A stretch of DNA of 33,741 bases from Akkermansia muciniphila (GTDB lineage Bacteria > Verrucomicrobiota > Verrucomicrobiia > Limisphaerales > UBA9464). Both the position numbers and the translations under genes were made by a program. Below the pieces are notes generated by a model that worked only from the letters and a program-made list of their open reading frames with translations, had not been told where the DNA came from and made no database searches. This document shows, piece by piece, positions 1 through 7,970 of this stretch. The stretch spans positions 1 to 33,741 of the forward strand of contig CAMCYJ010000032.1 of NCBI GenBank assembly GCA_945883815.1. Reading direction: 5' to 3'. The stretch's first letter is position 1. The number at the start of each line of letters is the position of its first letter.

Positions 1-114
1 CGGAGCGAGCATAGGAACGTCGACATCCTGATCCCCCTCGCGCGACAGCGCGAAAGCCCAACTGGCCACAACGTTCCCTGCGAGCGCAGGACCGATCCCG
101 CGGAGCCCCCACCG
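1..114. repeat. Copy 1 of a ~115-bp interspersed repeat (left end cut by window)
   Basis: Bases 1-114 recur at 244-357 with one mismatch (position 69, a versus c). Weaker similarity continues to about 140 (shared segment gcgccagccccac). The copy contains a small internal hairpin, tcgcgc-gaca-gcgcga (38-53), and the right terminal arm ccgatcccgc (92-101). Its matching left arm would lie before the window start. No coding function is apparent. The form resembles a REP- or MITE-like intergenic element, but the family is not recognised. Confidence 0.85.
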
Positions 115-231
115 CCAACAAGCCCCAGGCGCCAGCCCCACAACGCACCGGGTCAACGACGATTGTTTTTCCTCAATGGCGACAACCAAACCATCCCATA
201 AAGGGACATACCCCCAATCCACGAAGCAGCA

Positions 232-357
232 GCGGGATCGGGCCGGAGCGAGCATAGGAACGTCGACATCCTGATCCCCCTCGCGCGACAGCGCGAAAGC
301 CCAACTGGCCCCAACGTTCCCTGCGAGCGCAGGACCGATCCCGCGGAGCCCCCACCG
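232..357. repeat. Copy 2 of the repeat, complete, with inverted terminal arms
   Basis: The arms gcgggatcgg (232-241) and ccgatcccgc (335-344) are perfect inverted repeats. Pairing can continue inward, imperfectly, to aggaacgt (256-263) against acgttccct (314-322), giving a long cruciform or hairpin of about 113 bases. An internal hairpin lies at 281-296. The two copies start 243 bp apart. The rest of 1-491 (115-231 and 358-491) holds no gene I can support, apart from presumed upstream signals for the gene at 492. Confidence 0.85.
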
Positions 358-491
358 AGGCACTGATCCCCAGCGCCAGCCCCACCACTCCGCCAACCAG
401 AAAAAGATAAACGGACCCTTTCGTGTAAATATGAGAGACCGACCCCACCGCGTGGGTTGCTTCAGGGGTTTGGCAGGGTAGCGTCTATGCT

Positions 492-2615
492 TTGAATACC
501 CAAAGGGTCATCACTTTTTCCCCGTCGCTGACGATTCCGCTGACGCGGGATTGCCCGTGGAACTGCACCTACTGTGGGTACCGACGGGATCGGGAGGGGC
601 TCATGCCCGAGGCGCGCTTTGAAGAACTCCTGGCCACCGCACGGAAGGGCGGAGCCACGGAGATCTTGTTCCTCGCAGGCGAGGCTTCGGATGCCATGCC
701 GCATTTGCGGACCGAGTTGAAGGCCCGGGGCTTTGATGATTTCGTCGCACACGTCCGCTGGGCCTGCGAGCGCGCCCTGGAAGCCGGCTTCCTGCCGCAC
801 ACCAACATTGGAGCCATGTCTCCGCGCGACTTCGAGCGGTTGGCCGACGTGAATGCCTCCATGGGCCTCATGCTCGAAAATATCGACGACACCTTCAACC
901 GGACCATCGCCCCACAAAAATCCGCCAAGGGTCGCTTGCAGACGCTGGAGGCCGCCGGCCGCGCCCGAGTGCCGTACACCAGTGGCATCCTCATCGGACT
1001 GGGTGAATCGCGGGAGTCCCGGCTGCGCTCGCTCGATGCCCTGGCCGAAATCCACGCGCGCCACGGGCACTTGCAGGAAATCATCCTCCAGAACTTCATC
1101 CCCAACGAAGGATCGCGGCTCAGCTTTGTGCCCAAAGCTCCCGCACTGGAAGAGTATCTGGAACTCATCGAGCACTGGCGCCGCGTGGCTCCCGGGGTGG
1201 CCATCCAAATCCCGCCCAACATCAATCCGCACTGGGAGGCCCTGCTGCCGTGGACCGACGACCTGGGCGGCATTAGCACCGACGGCGATTGGGTCAATCC
1301 CCTCAACCCCTGGGCCCCTCCCGAACGGTACGCCCAGGCCTGTCAGCGTCAGGGCGCCAAACTGCGCCACCGGTGGCCGGTGTATGACGCGTATGTCGAG
1401 AACGGATGGATTTCCGCCCGAGTGGTCGCAGTCCTCCAAGCTCGGGACGGCCGGACTAGGCTCAGTCCCGACGGACCCATTGACCCCATGCCCGAAACGG
1501 ACCGCCCCCAGACACCCGCCGAACCACTGACCAAAGCCATGCGCGGTCAGTCATTGTCGGTGGACGAAACCCTAAAGTTGGCTCAGGCCGATGGCGCGGC
1601 GCGCGAGGAAATCCGCGAGGCGGCCGATGCCTTGAACCGACGTCTCCATGGCGAGGTCGTGACCTATGTGGTCAACCGCAACGCCAACTTCACCAACGTC
1701 TGCACCACAAACTGTTCCTTCTGCGGATTCTATCGCCCACCGGGCCATCCCGAGGCCTACACCCGGACGGTCGGGGCGGTGGTCGAGCGCGTGCTGCAAA
1801 CGCCTTGGGTCACCGAGGTTTGCCTGCAAGGCGGCATCCACCCGGACCTCGGGCTGGAGTACTACGAGGAGCTCCTCCGAGCACTGAAGCGCGCCTTGCC
1901 GGGCGTTCATCTCCACGCCTATTCGCCCATGGAGATCCACTCGTTGTGCCGTAAGAGCGGTCTGGATCCCCGCACAGTGCTCAGCCGTCTGCGCGATGCC
2001 GGTCTCGGATCCGTTCCGGGAACGGCCGCCGAAATCCTCGATGACGCCATGCGCGACCAGCTTTCGCCCGACAAGCTCCGGGCCGCCGAGTGGGAGGCAA
2101 TTATCGAAGCGGCCCACCAGACCGGACTCCGCTCGACCGCCACCGTGCTCTTCGGCCACCGGGAAACGTGGGAAGACCTCATCCATCACCTCGACCGCAT
2201 CCGTTCCCTCCAGCGGCGTACCGGCGGGTTCACGGAGTTTGTGCCCTTGGCCTTCGTGCCGTATCGCAATCGCCTGGGCGGCCAATTGGCGCGGGAGGCC
2301 GGTGTGAGTCCGGAGGCGTTGGCCGAGGCCGGGGCCGGCCGAGTGGAACAGTTGTATCCCCTCGCCCGATTGTTCTTCGGTGAAGAAATTCCCAACCTCC
2401 AGACCAGTTGGGTGAAGCTCGGGCCCGAGCGCGCGGCGGCCATGCTCCGCTCGGGCTGCAATGATTTCGGCGGCACGTTGTACGAAGAAAGCATCACCCG
2501 TGAGAGCGGCGGGCGTTTTGGAGAATGCCTCACCCCGGTCGAGATCGAAGCGGCCATCCGTTCCGTCGGACGGATTCCGCGCCGCCGGACGACCTTGTAC
2601 GGTGTGCCGGCCTGA
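492..2615 (+). CDS. cofGH: Bifunctional FO synthase, CofG-CofH fusion (7,8-didemethyl-8-hydroxy-5-deazariboflavin synthase)
   Basis: This 707-residue protein carries two radical-SAM modules. The N-terminal CofG-like half has C21-x3-C25-x2-C28 (CPWNCTYCGY). The C-terminal CofH-like half has C404-x3-C408-x2-C411 (CTTNCSFCGFYRP). CofH joins a tyrosine-derived radical to 5-amino-6-ribitylaminouracil and CofG closes the ring to give FO, the chromophore of coenzyme F420 and of some photolyases. A linker of roughly 40 residues separates the halves. The start is a TTG: the nearby ATG at 487 runs into TGA, and the reading frame is closed by a TGA at 432 with no other ATG or GTG in between. It is shorter than actinobacterial FbiC, but both clusters are intact. 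No other F420 gene lies nearby. It converges on glgA with a 39-bp gap. Confidence 0.92.
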   Translation: MNTQRVITFSPSLTIPLTRDCPWNCTYCGYRRDREGLMPEARFEELLATARKGGATEILFLAGEASDAMPHLRTELKARGFDDFVAHVRWACERALEAGFLPHTNIGAMSPRDFERLADVNASMGLMLENIDDTFNRTIAPQKSAKGRLQTLEAAGRARVPYTSGILIGLGESRESRLRSLDALAEIHARHGHLQEIILQNFIPNEGSRLSFVPKAPALEEYLELIEHWRRVAPGVAIQIPPNINPHWEALLPWTDDLGGISTDGDWVNPLNPWAPPERYAQACQRQGAKLRHRWPVYDAYVENGWISARVVAVLQARDGRTRLSPDGPIDPMPETDRPQTPAEPLTKAMRGQSLSVDETLKLAQADGAAREEIREAADALNRRLHGEVVTYVVNRNANFTNVCTTNCSFCGFYRPPGHPEAYTRTVGAVVERVLQTPWVTEVCLQGGIHPDLGLEYYEELLRALKRALPGVHLHAYSPMEIHSLCRKSGLDPRTVLSRLRDAGLGSVPGTAAEILDDAMRDQLSPDKLRAAEWEAIIEAAHQTGLRSTATVLFGHRETWEDLIHHLDRIRSLQRRTGGFTEFVPLAFVPYRNRLGGQLAREAGVSPEALAEAGAGRVEQLYPLARLFFGEEIPNLQTSWVKLGPERAAAMLRSGCNDFGGTLYEESITRESGGRFGECLTPVEIEAAIRSVGRIPRRRTTLYGVPA

Positions 2616-2654
2616 TAGTGGGCTTGGTGGCTGAAAAACCGGAACCGTTTCCGC

Positions 2655-4109
2655 CTACTCCCGGCAGACTGACTCGTAGAGCGCCACGTACTCAGCCGCT
2701 TGTTTTTCCCAAGAGAAATCGGCCGTCATGCCGTTGTGCCGGATGTGCTGCAGCCACGCGGGTTCCTTCCACAGCGCCAACGCCTTGAGGATGGCCTTCT
2801 TCAGTGCGGCCTCGGTGCTCGGGATGAATTTGATGCCCGTGGCCTGGGCTGCGTTCTCGCGGGGATCGATCACCGAATCCTGAAGACCCCCCGTGGCCCG
2901 GACGATGGGGATGGCCCCATAGCGCAGTGAATACAACTGATTGAGACCGCATGGCTCGAAGCGCGACGGCATCAAATAGAAATCCGCCCCCGCTTCGATG
3001 CGGTGCGACAAGGCCGGATCGAAGCCGATCCGGGCGGCCACCTGATCCGGGAATCGTTTGGACAGATCCCGGAAGGCATTCTCCAAGGACCGCTCGCCAC
3101 TGCCCAGGAGGGCGAACTGCAGCGCTTCGCCGGCGTCGAGCAGGCCTCTCAGGGTCTGGACAATCAGCGCCGAGCCCTTTTGGTCGGTCAGGCGCGAGAT
3201 GTTGGCGAAGAGCGGGAGGGCAGGATTTTCTGGAAGGCCCAGTTCGCGCTGCAGCGCCGCTTTGCAAACGGCTTTGCCCGCGGGGTCCTCCGCCGTGAAC
3301 GGCGCCGGCAGCGCCGGGTCGGAGCCGGGGCTCCACTCTTCGTGGTCGACTCCGTTGAGGATTCCACTCAGGTCATTGTAGCGCTTGAGCAGCAGTCCCT
3401 CGAGGCCGCAACCGTACTCGGGAGTCAGGATTTCCTGTGCGTAGGTCGGGCTGACGGTGGTGATGGCCTGCGACTGGGTGAGACCCGCTTTCAGAAAATT
3501 CACCCGCTCAAAGTGCAACGCGCTTTCCAGGTGCAGCCAGTCGGAGGGCAATCCGGTGAGACCCCAGCTGGATATCGGGAACGACCCTTGGAATGCCAGG
3601 TTGTGGATGGTGAAGATCGTCCGCGGCGCTTGGGTCCACCCGGTCTGCAGTTGAGCATGCCGGGCCAGAATTGGAATCAGCCCCGTTTGCCAATCGTGGC
3701 AATGCAAGACCTTCGGGGGCTCCGGTAGATGGCGTGCCAAAATCAATGCCGCACGACTCAGGAAGATGAATCGGGCCGCATTGTCCGCATAGTCCCGGCC
3801 ACCCTCGCCATAGACACCGGGCCGATCAAAGAAACCGGCCTGATCCACGAACCAAAGCGTGAGATTCGGCGAGGGCTTTTGGCAGTGGAAGCGACCCTCC
3901 ACCAGGTTCTCTCCCATCGGGAAGGCCCAGCGCCAGGAAGTCGGTTCAATGCCCGGATGGGACTCCGTCATCCCGCGATAAAGCGGCGTCACCACCGAGA
4001 CTCGCAGACCTGTACCCGCCAACGCCCTGGCCAGGGCCGACACCATGTCGGCCAGACCCCCGGTCTTCGAATAGGGATTCAGCTCACTGGTCGCCAGCAG
4101 CACGTGCAT
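2655..4109 (-). CDS. glgA: Glycogen/starch synthase, GT5 family
   Basis: Glycogen synthase transfers glucose from ADP-glucose to the growing alpha-1,4-glucan chain in the cytoplasm. The protein begins MHVLLATSEL and has the GT5 substrate-binding signature KTGGLAD near residue 15. It also has the C-terminal catalytic region PSRFEPCGLNQLYSLRYG followed by a TGGL segment. At 484 residues it has the normal family length. I chose ATG at 4109 because it places KTGGL at the usual distance; the frame extends 12 codons further to a TTG at 4145, but that extension is unlike the family. It is divergent from hflX with 141 bp between the starts, so the two may share a regulatory region. No other glg gene is present here. 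Confidence 0.93.
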   Translation of the reverse strand: MHVLLATSELNPYSKTGGLADMVSALARALAGTGLRVSVVTPLYRGMTESHPGIEPTSWRWAFPMGENLVEGRFHCQKPSPNLTLWFVDQAGFFDRPGVYGEGGRDYADNAARFIFLSRAALILARHLPEPPKVLHCHDWQTGLIPILARHAQLQTGWTQAPRTIFTIHNLAFQGSFPISSWGLTGLPSDWLHLESALHFERVNFLKAGLTQSQAITTVSPTYAQEILTPEYGCGLEGLLLKRYNDLSGILNGVDHEEWSPGSDPALPAPFTAEDPAGKAVCKAALQRELGLPENPALPLFANISRLTDQKGSALIVQTLRGLLDAGEALQFALLGSGERSLENAFRDLSKRFPDQVAARIGFDPALSHRIEAGADFYLMPSRFEPCGLNQLYSLRYGAIPIVRATGGLQDSVIDPRENAAQATGIKFIPSTEAALKKAILKALALWKEPAWLQHIRHNGMTADFSWEKQAAEYVALYESVCRE

Positions 4110-4250
4110 GGCCAGAGTCTTTCGCGCACCCTGAGGGGCGAACAAGACCGAAGTCTTTCAGGTGAAAGGACTCTGGGTTCTGCGAAGCATCCCAAGTATG
4201 GCCGGAAATCCGTTCTTCTGCTAACGTCCCGCCACCGTGAGCCATCCCCT

Positions 4251-5546
4251 GTGAAAGCCCTCATCGATACCGCGGACAAGAAATCCGAACGCGCCTTCCT
4301 CGTCGGCGTCGAACTCAAAAGCCAAACGGCATGGGATGTCTCCGACTCCCTCGATGAATTGGCTGAACTGGCCAATACGGCCGGGGTTGAGGTGGTGGGT
4401 CAGGGAATCCAACGGTTGGAGGCACCGCATTCGGGCACGTTCATCGGTGCTGGCAAGGCCGAGGAGTTCGCCAAGACCGCCAAGGAAGCCAATGCGGATA
4501 CCGTGCTCTTCGACGAGGAACTCTCCGGGGCCCAGGCCCGAAATCTGGAAGAGATCTTCGGTGCCAAAGTCATCGATCGCACGGCGCTGATCCTCGACAT
4601 CTTTGCCCAGCGGGCCCGCACCCGGGAAGGCAAGCTGCAGGTCGAACTGGCCCAGCTCCAGTACCTCATGCCACGGCTCACGCGCTACTGGACCCACCTT
4701 TCCCGCCAGCGCGGATCCACCGGTTCCATCGGCGGCGAGGGCGAATCCCAGCTCGAGGCCGATCGCCGCAAGACCCAGGAGCGCATCGAGAAGATTCGCT
4801 CTGAGTTGACCATTGTCCGCCGTCAGCGCTCCACCCAGCGCGAGGGCCGCCAGCGCCACCAGTGGCCTTTGGCCTCCATCGTGGGCTATACCAACGCCGG
4901 CAAATCCACCTTGCTCAACGCCCTCACCGGCTCCGAGGTGCTCGCCGAAGACATGCTCTTCGCCACGTTGGATCCGACCACGCGCCGACTGCGGTTGCCC
5001 TCCAACCAAAATGTCCTCTTGAGCGACACGGTGGGGTTCATTCGCAAGCTGCCGCATGGATTGGTGGAGGCCTTCAAGGCGACCTTGGAGGAGGTGGTCG
5101 AGGCCGACCTGCTCATCCACGTCGTGGACACCAGTCATCCCAACGCTCCCCAGCAAATGGATGCCGTCAATGCGGTGCTGGCCGATATCGGAGCCCAAGA
5201 AAAGCCCACGCTCATGGTCTTCAACAAGATCGACAAGCCCGGGGCCGCCGAACTGGCCGCGATGTATTGCCAGCAATTCCCCAAGGCCGTGGCGGTCTCC
5301 GCCCGCAAGAAGCACGGATTCGAGACCTTCTTCGCGGAGTTGGGGGCCATGCTCAAGCCAATCCGGGAGTTCGTGGAGATTCGCATCCCCCACCATGAGC
5401 AGAAAGTCATGAGTCGCCTCCACTCGGTGGCGCAGGTCGTCGAGCAGGATTATTCGGGCGAACAGGCCTGCTTCCGGGTCCGCATCCCGCCCTATCTCCG
5501 GCACGAGTTCGAGCCCTACTTGACCGCTTCCCACAATGGGGATTGA
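4251..5546 (+). CDS. hflX: GTPase HflX, ribosome-associated
   Basis: HflX is a GTPase that binds 50S subunits and splits stalled ribosomes under stress. The 431-residue protein has the N-terminal HflX domain, the conserved LSRQRG and GGEGESQLE segments of the linker, and a G domain. The G domain has G1 GYTNAGKS (212-219), G3 DTVGF (259-263), G4 NKID (325-328) and a G5-like SARKK. I use the GTG at 4251, which gives the usual N-terminus and length. The frame stays open far upstream, but that stretch is antisense to glgA and unlike HflX. No strong Shine-Dalgarno site is seen. The downstream gene starts about 100 bp later. Confidence 0.93.
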   Translation: MKALIDTADKKSERAFLVGVELKSQTAWDVSDSLDELAELANTAGVEVVGQGIQRLEAPHSGTFIGAGKAEEFAKTAKEANADTVLFDEELSGAQARNLEEIFGAKVIDRTALILDIFAQRARTREGKLQVELAQLQYLMPRLTRYWTHLSRQRGSTGSIGGEGESQLEADRRKTQERIEKIRSELTIVRRQRSTQREGRQRHQWPLASIVGYTNAGKSTLLNALTGSEVLAEDMLFATLDPTTRRLRLPSNQNVLLSDTVGFIRKLPHGLVEAFKATLEEVVEADLLIHVVDTSHPNAPQQMDAVNAVLADIGAQEKPTLMVFNKIDKPGAAELAAMYCQQFPKAVAVSARKKHGFETFFAELGAMLKPIREFVEIRIPHHEQKVMSRLHSVAQVVEQDYSGEQACFRVRIPPYLRHEFEPYLTASHNGD

Positions 5547-5649
5547 ACCGGCTTCAAGGGCTCAGCCTCATCGTTCCGGAGCCGGGCGTCGCGGGGTAGC
5601 CAAGAAATTTGGTTTACCCGCCCAGTCGGTTTGCCACCCTAGCGGGATC

Positions 5650-6582
5650 ATGCGCCTTCTTCGTTGGTGGACATTGCTTTTTTGCCTCGTGTCGCGGGTT
5701 ATTGGTGGGGAGTTCCGCACCATCACCGGTGATGTGTACGTGGGCGAGGTGTCCGCCGCCGACGCGGACGGGCTCATCGTCCGGCAGCAGTCCGGGGTTT
5801 TTTCTCCGCGTATCGATTGGGCCAAGTTGGACGAGGCGACAGTGAAATCTCTGGCAGGCCATCCCCGTGCCGGCCGTTTTGTTGAACCGCTGTTGGAACC
5901 CCCGGCCGAAGAGATCGCCCGTGCTGAAGCTCGAAAAATCGATGTGCGCCAGCCGGACCGGGTCGCTCGGCCCCCGGCCGATATAGCGGGCAAGGGAATT
6001 TACGCGGCTTTGACCAGTCCCAACGGAATGATCCTCTTGGGATTCCTTTATTTGGCCAATTTGTACGCCGCTTACGAGATCGCTCGCTTCCGCTGGCGTC
6101 CAGTTCCGCTGGTCTGCGGAGTGTCCGCCGTGTTGCCCGTGATCGGCCCGACCATTTTCTTGGCCCTGCCTCGTCGCGAGGAAGAGGTGGCGGTGAGTGC
6201 CACCGATGATGCTGCCGCAGCCCAGTCCCTCAGCGTGCCTGCCCAAGCGGTTGCCGCAGCGGCTGCCTCTGGCTCCACGGGCCCGGCCGCCCGGAGCGTT
6301 GCTGGTTCGAACGAGGGCTTGCCCAAGCAGTTCCGTCGTGGAGAAACCACCTTCAACCGGCGTTTCTTCGAGACCCAGTTCCCCTCCTTCTTCAAGGTTG
6401 TGGCTTCTGAGGTCGACAAGGATTTGGTGCTCGAGGTCAGCACTGCGGCTGGCGTCTTCGTGGCCACCCGGATTAGTCGCATCAGCGGCAGCGACCTGGC
6501 TCTCAAAAACTCGGATGGCTCTGAAAACACCATCGAGTTCGCCCAAGTTCTCGAGGTAAAACTCCGCGATAAAAACGCCTGA
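5650..6582 (+). CDS. Unknown secreted/membrane protein with two hydrophobic segments
   Basis: I do not recognise this 310-residue protein. ATG at 5650 opens directly onto a signal-peptide-like stretch (MRLLRWWTLLFCLVSRV). A small beta-rich region follows (TGDVYVGEVSAADADGLIVR). Two hydrophobic segments are likely membrane spans at about residues 125-145 and 152-172. Next comes an Ala/Ser/Gly-rich linker. The C-terminal domain starts near FRRGETTFNRRFFETQFPSF and ends in short beta-strand-like repeats. The start at 5536 would overlap hflX and lacks the signal, so it is rejected. The adenylate kinase gene follows after 16 bp, so the two are probably cotranscribed. Function unknown. Confidence 0.7.
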   Translation: MRLLRWWTLLFCLVSRVIGGEFRTITGDVYVGEVSAADADGLIVRQQSGVFSPRIDWAKLDEATVKSLAGHPRAGRFVEPLLEPPAEEIARAEARKIDVRQPDRVARPPADIAGKGIYAALTSPNGMILLGFLYLANLYAAYEIARFRWRPVPLVCGVSAVLPVIGPTIFLALPRREEEVAVSATDDAAAAQSLSVPAQAVAAAAASGSTGPAARSVAGSNEGLPKQFRRGETTFNRRFFETQFPSFFKVVASEVDKDLVLEVSTAAGVFVATRISRISGSDLALKNSDGSENTIEFAQVLEVKLRDKNA

Positions 6583-6598
6583 AGTCGAAATCGTTTCG

Positions 6599-7222
6599 AT
6601 GAACTATCGAGCCATTCTCCTCTTTGGGGCACCGGGTGCCGGCAAAGGAACCCAGGGCAAGATCCTGGGTCAGATCCCGAATTTCGTGCACTTTTCCTGC
6701 GGAGATGCCTTCCGCAACCTTCGGGTGGATTCTCCCCTTGGTCGGGTGTTTGTGGAATATGCGTCGACCGGCCGACTGGTTCCTGACGAGCCCACCATTC
6801 AGCTCTGGAAACAATCCATGGACGGACTGGCTGCGACCGGTCGGTTCAATCCGGAGGCCGACACGCTCCTGCTCGATGGTATTCCGCGGAACCCGCGTCA
6901 GGCCGAAATCATGAGCAGCATGATCGACGTCAAGGCCATCTTCAACTTGTTCTGTCCGGTGATGGACAAGCTGATCGTGCGGCTCCAGCGACGCGCCTTG
7001 AAGGAGAACCGTCTCGACGATGCCAATGTGGAAACCATCCGCAGTCGTCTGGAAACCTACAAGCGGGAGACCCGAGCCGTTCTGGAGTGCTATCCAGACT
7101 CGTTGATCCATCAGATCGATTCGACCCAGGAACCGATCCTGGTCCTCGCGGATATCCTCAAGGTGATCGTCCAGATCCCCAAGCCAGCCGTCAGCGACGG
7201 GAGCACGGTCTACAGTGCTTGA
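6599..7222 (+). CDS. adk: Adenylate kinase-family nucleoside monophosphate kinase, short-LID form
   Basis: The enzyme should catalyse reversible phosphate transfer between ATP and a nucleoside monophosphate. The Walker A loop is GAPGAGKGTQ (residues 10-19), followed by the NMP-binding segment (FSCGDAFRNL) and the motif DGIPRN, which replaces the usual DGFPRT. The LID is the short type: RRALKENRLDD runs directly into the C-terminal helix with no zinc or long LID insertion. This makes UMP/CMP kinase activity an alternative to strict adenylate kinase. The length of 207 residues suits the short form. ATG at 6599 follows the preceding gene by 16 bp. The C-terminal ~20 residues look like a non-conserved tail. 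Confidence 0.82.
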   Translation: MNYRAILLFGAPGAGKGTQGKILGQIPNFVHFSCGDAFRNLRVDSPLGRVFVEYASTGRLVPDEPTIQLWKQSMDGLAATGRFNPEADTLLLDGIPRNPRQAEIMSSMIDVKAIFNLFCPVMDKLIVRLQRRALKENRLDDANVETIRSRLETYKRETRAVLECYPDSLIHQIDSTQEPILVLADILKVIVQIPKPAVSDGSTVYSA

Positions 7223-7391
7223 GTTGCACCGCTCGGTCGCTCGCTGTTCCGTCGCCGCAAAGTCATCCGAGCGTTTGCGGCTACCGTTCTTACCGAGGGC
7301 GCTGGCGTGTGTGGCCTTGCATTCCCAGGGCCGGTGGTCAAAAACCCTGCGGGCGGGCCTCAGAGAGGGTCATTGGCTCCCTTGGAGGCTT

Positions 7392-7419
7392 TCGACCCAA
7401 ACCCGTCGACCCAAACCCG
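7392..7419. repeat. Perfect 14-bp direct tandem repeat (2 copies)
   Basis: The unit tcgacccaaacccg occurs at 7392-7405 and again at 7406-7419 without mismatch. It lies in non-coding DNA about 75 bp upstream of the candidate promoter for the tuf transcript. Function unknown. Confidence 0.85.
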
Positions 7420-7494
7420 GATTCTCTGTCCGTCTGAAGTTCGGTTCATGCGCTCGGCGAAGCACACAGAAGTTTCGTTTTTTTCAGAACACTG

Positions 7495-7523
7495 TTGACA
7501 CTCTCTGTCAGCGTTTCTATCTA
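7495..7523 (+). promoter_or_regulatory. Candidate sigma-70 promoter for the tRNA-Thr/tuf transcript
   Basis: A perfect -35 hexamer, TTGACA (7495-7500), is followed after 17 bp by tatcta (7518-7523), a weak -10. The TTGACA lies in an AT-richer patch of an otherwise GC-rich intergenic region, about 195 bp upstream of the mature tRNA. The -10 mismatches limit confidence. Confidence 0.4.
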
Positions 7524-7674
7524 TTCCTGCTCAATCGAAGCGTTGCATGCACCGTGTTCGGTTTCTCGTCCTTGTAGGACCTGAGATCGGACTTTTTGCC
7601 GTCGAAAGGTGGCGACCAACCGGTAGACACAGCGAACAGCCTGCAGGGTTGATCACTGGGTTGGAGGGCTGGAG

Positions 7675-7716
7675 GAGCAGGCAGACGAGCAGGAAGACGA
7701 GTAGGCAGACGAGTAG
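7675..7716. repeat. 12-bp tandem repeat (3.5 units) abutting tRNA-Thr
   Basis: The units are gagcaggcagac, gagcaggaagac, gagtaggcagac and a partial gagtag, which ends two bases before the tRNA acceptor stem. This purine-rich array lies in the presumed 5' leader of the tRNA transcript. Confidence 0.85.
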
Positions 7717-7717
7717 G

Positions 7718-7793
7718 GCCCGCGTAGCTCAGTTGGCAGAGCACGTCCTTGGTAAGGACGAGGTCATCGGTTCAAACCCGATCGCGGGCTCCA
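7718..7793 (+). tRNA. tRNA-Thr (anticodon GGT)
   Basis: The acceptor arm gcccgcg (7718-7724) pairs with cgcgggc (7783-7789), with discriminator T and an encoded CCA (7791-7793). The anticodon stem cgtcc/ggacg encloses the loop ttggtaa, with anticodon GGT at 7751-7753. The D-arm (tagctcagttggcaga) and T-arm (ggttcaaaccc) are canonical. The length is 76 bases. It lies 177 bp upstream of tuf, the same order as thrT-tufB in Escherichia coli. Confidence 0.97.
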
Positions 7794-7818
7794 TTCGGAG
7801 TCGAAATTCGGAGTCAAA
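7793..7818. repeat. 13-bp tandem duplication in the tuf leader
   Basis: The segment attcggagtcgaa (7793-7805) is followed directly by attcggagtcaaa (7806-7818), one mismatch. It begins at the last base of tRNA-Thr, in the spacer between the tRNA and tuf. The remainder of that spacer (to 7970) shows no gene. Confidence 0.75.
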
Positions 7819-7970
7819 ATTTGCTCAGGAGGGTTCGTAGCCGAGCCCACCGCAAATTAGACCGCTCGAAACGCTGGAGCGAAATCGAGGATAGAACCGA
7901 AGACACGGACGAAAATCGGATACGGCTTTTAGATTTTTTCAGAAACGAAGAATAGAAAACGATACGACAC

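Larger units (their letters stand above)
7223..7717 (+). other. Non-coding stretch upstream of tRNA-Thr
   Basis: About 495 bp with no convincing gene; the short frames here lack family features. It holds two small tandem repeats (7392-7419 and 7675-7716) and a candidate promoter (7495-7523) for the tRNA-Thr/tuf transcript. A short hairpin, gtcct-tgt-aggac, lies near 7570. I see no recognisable structured RNA. Confidence 0.6.

Noticed and set aside
173-448. 91-residue minus-strand reading frame across repeat copy 2
   Set aside because: Most of it is the repeat read through in one frame (Arg/Gly/Ser-rich, no family features); an inverted-repeat element explains the sequence better.
2636-2654. 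Terminator between the convergent cofGH and glgA genes
   Set aside because: cggaa-ccgt-ttccg is only a 5-bp stem with no T-run; too weak to call.
3729-4250. N-terminal extension of hflX
   Set aside because: It is antisense to glgA, its translation is unlike HflX, and a GTG at 4251 gives the normal length.
7392-7716. CRISPR array
   Set aside because: The repeats are tandem, 12-14 bp long, without unique spacers and with no cas genes.
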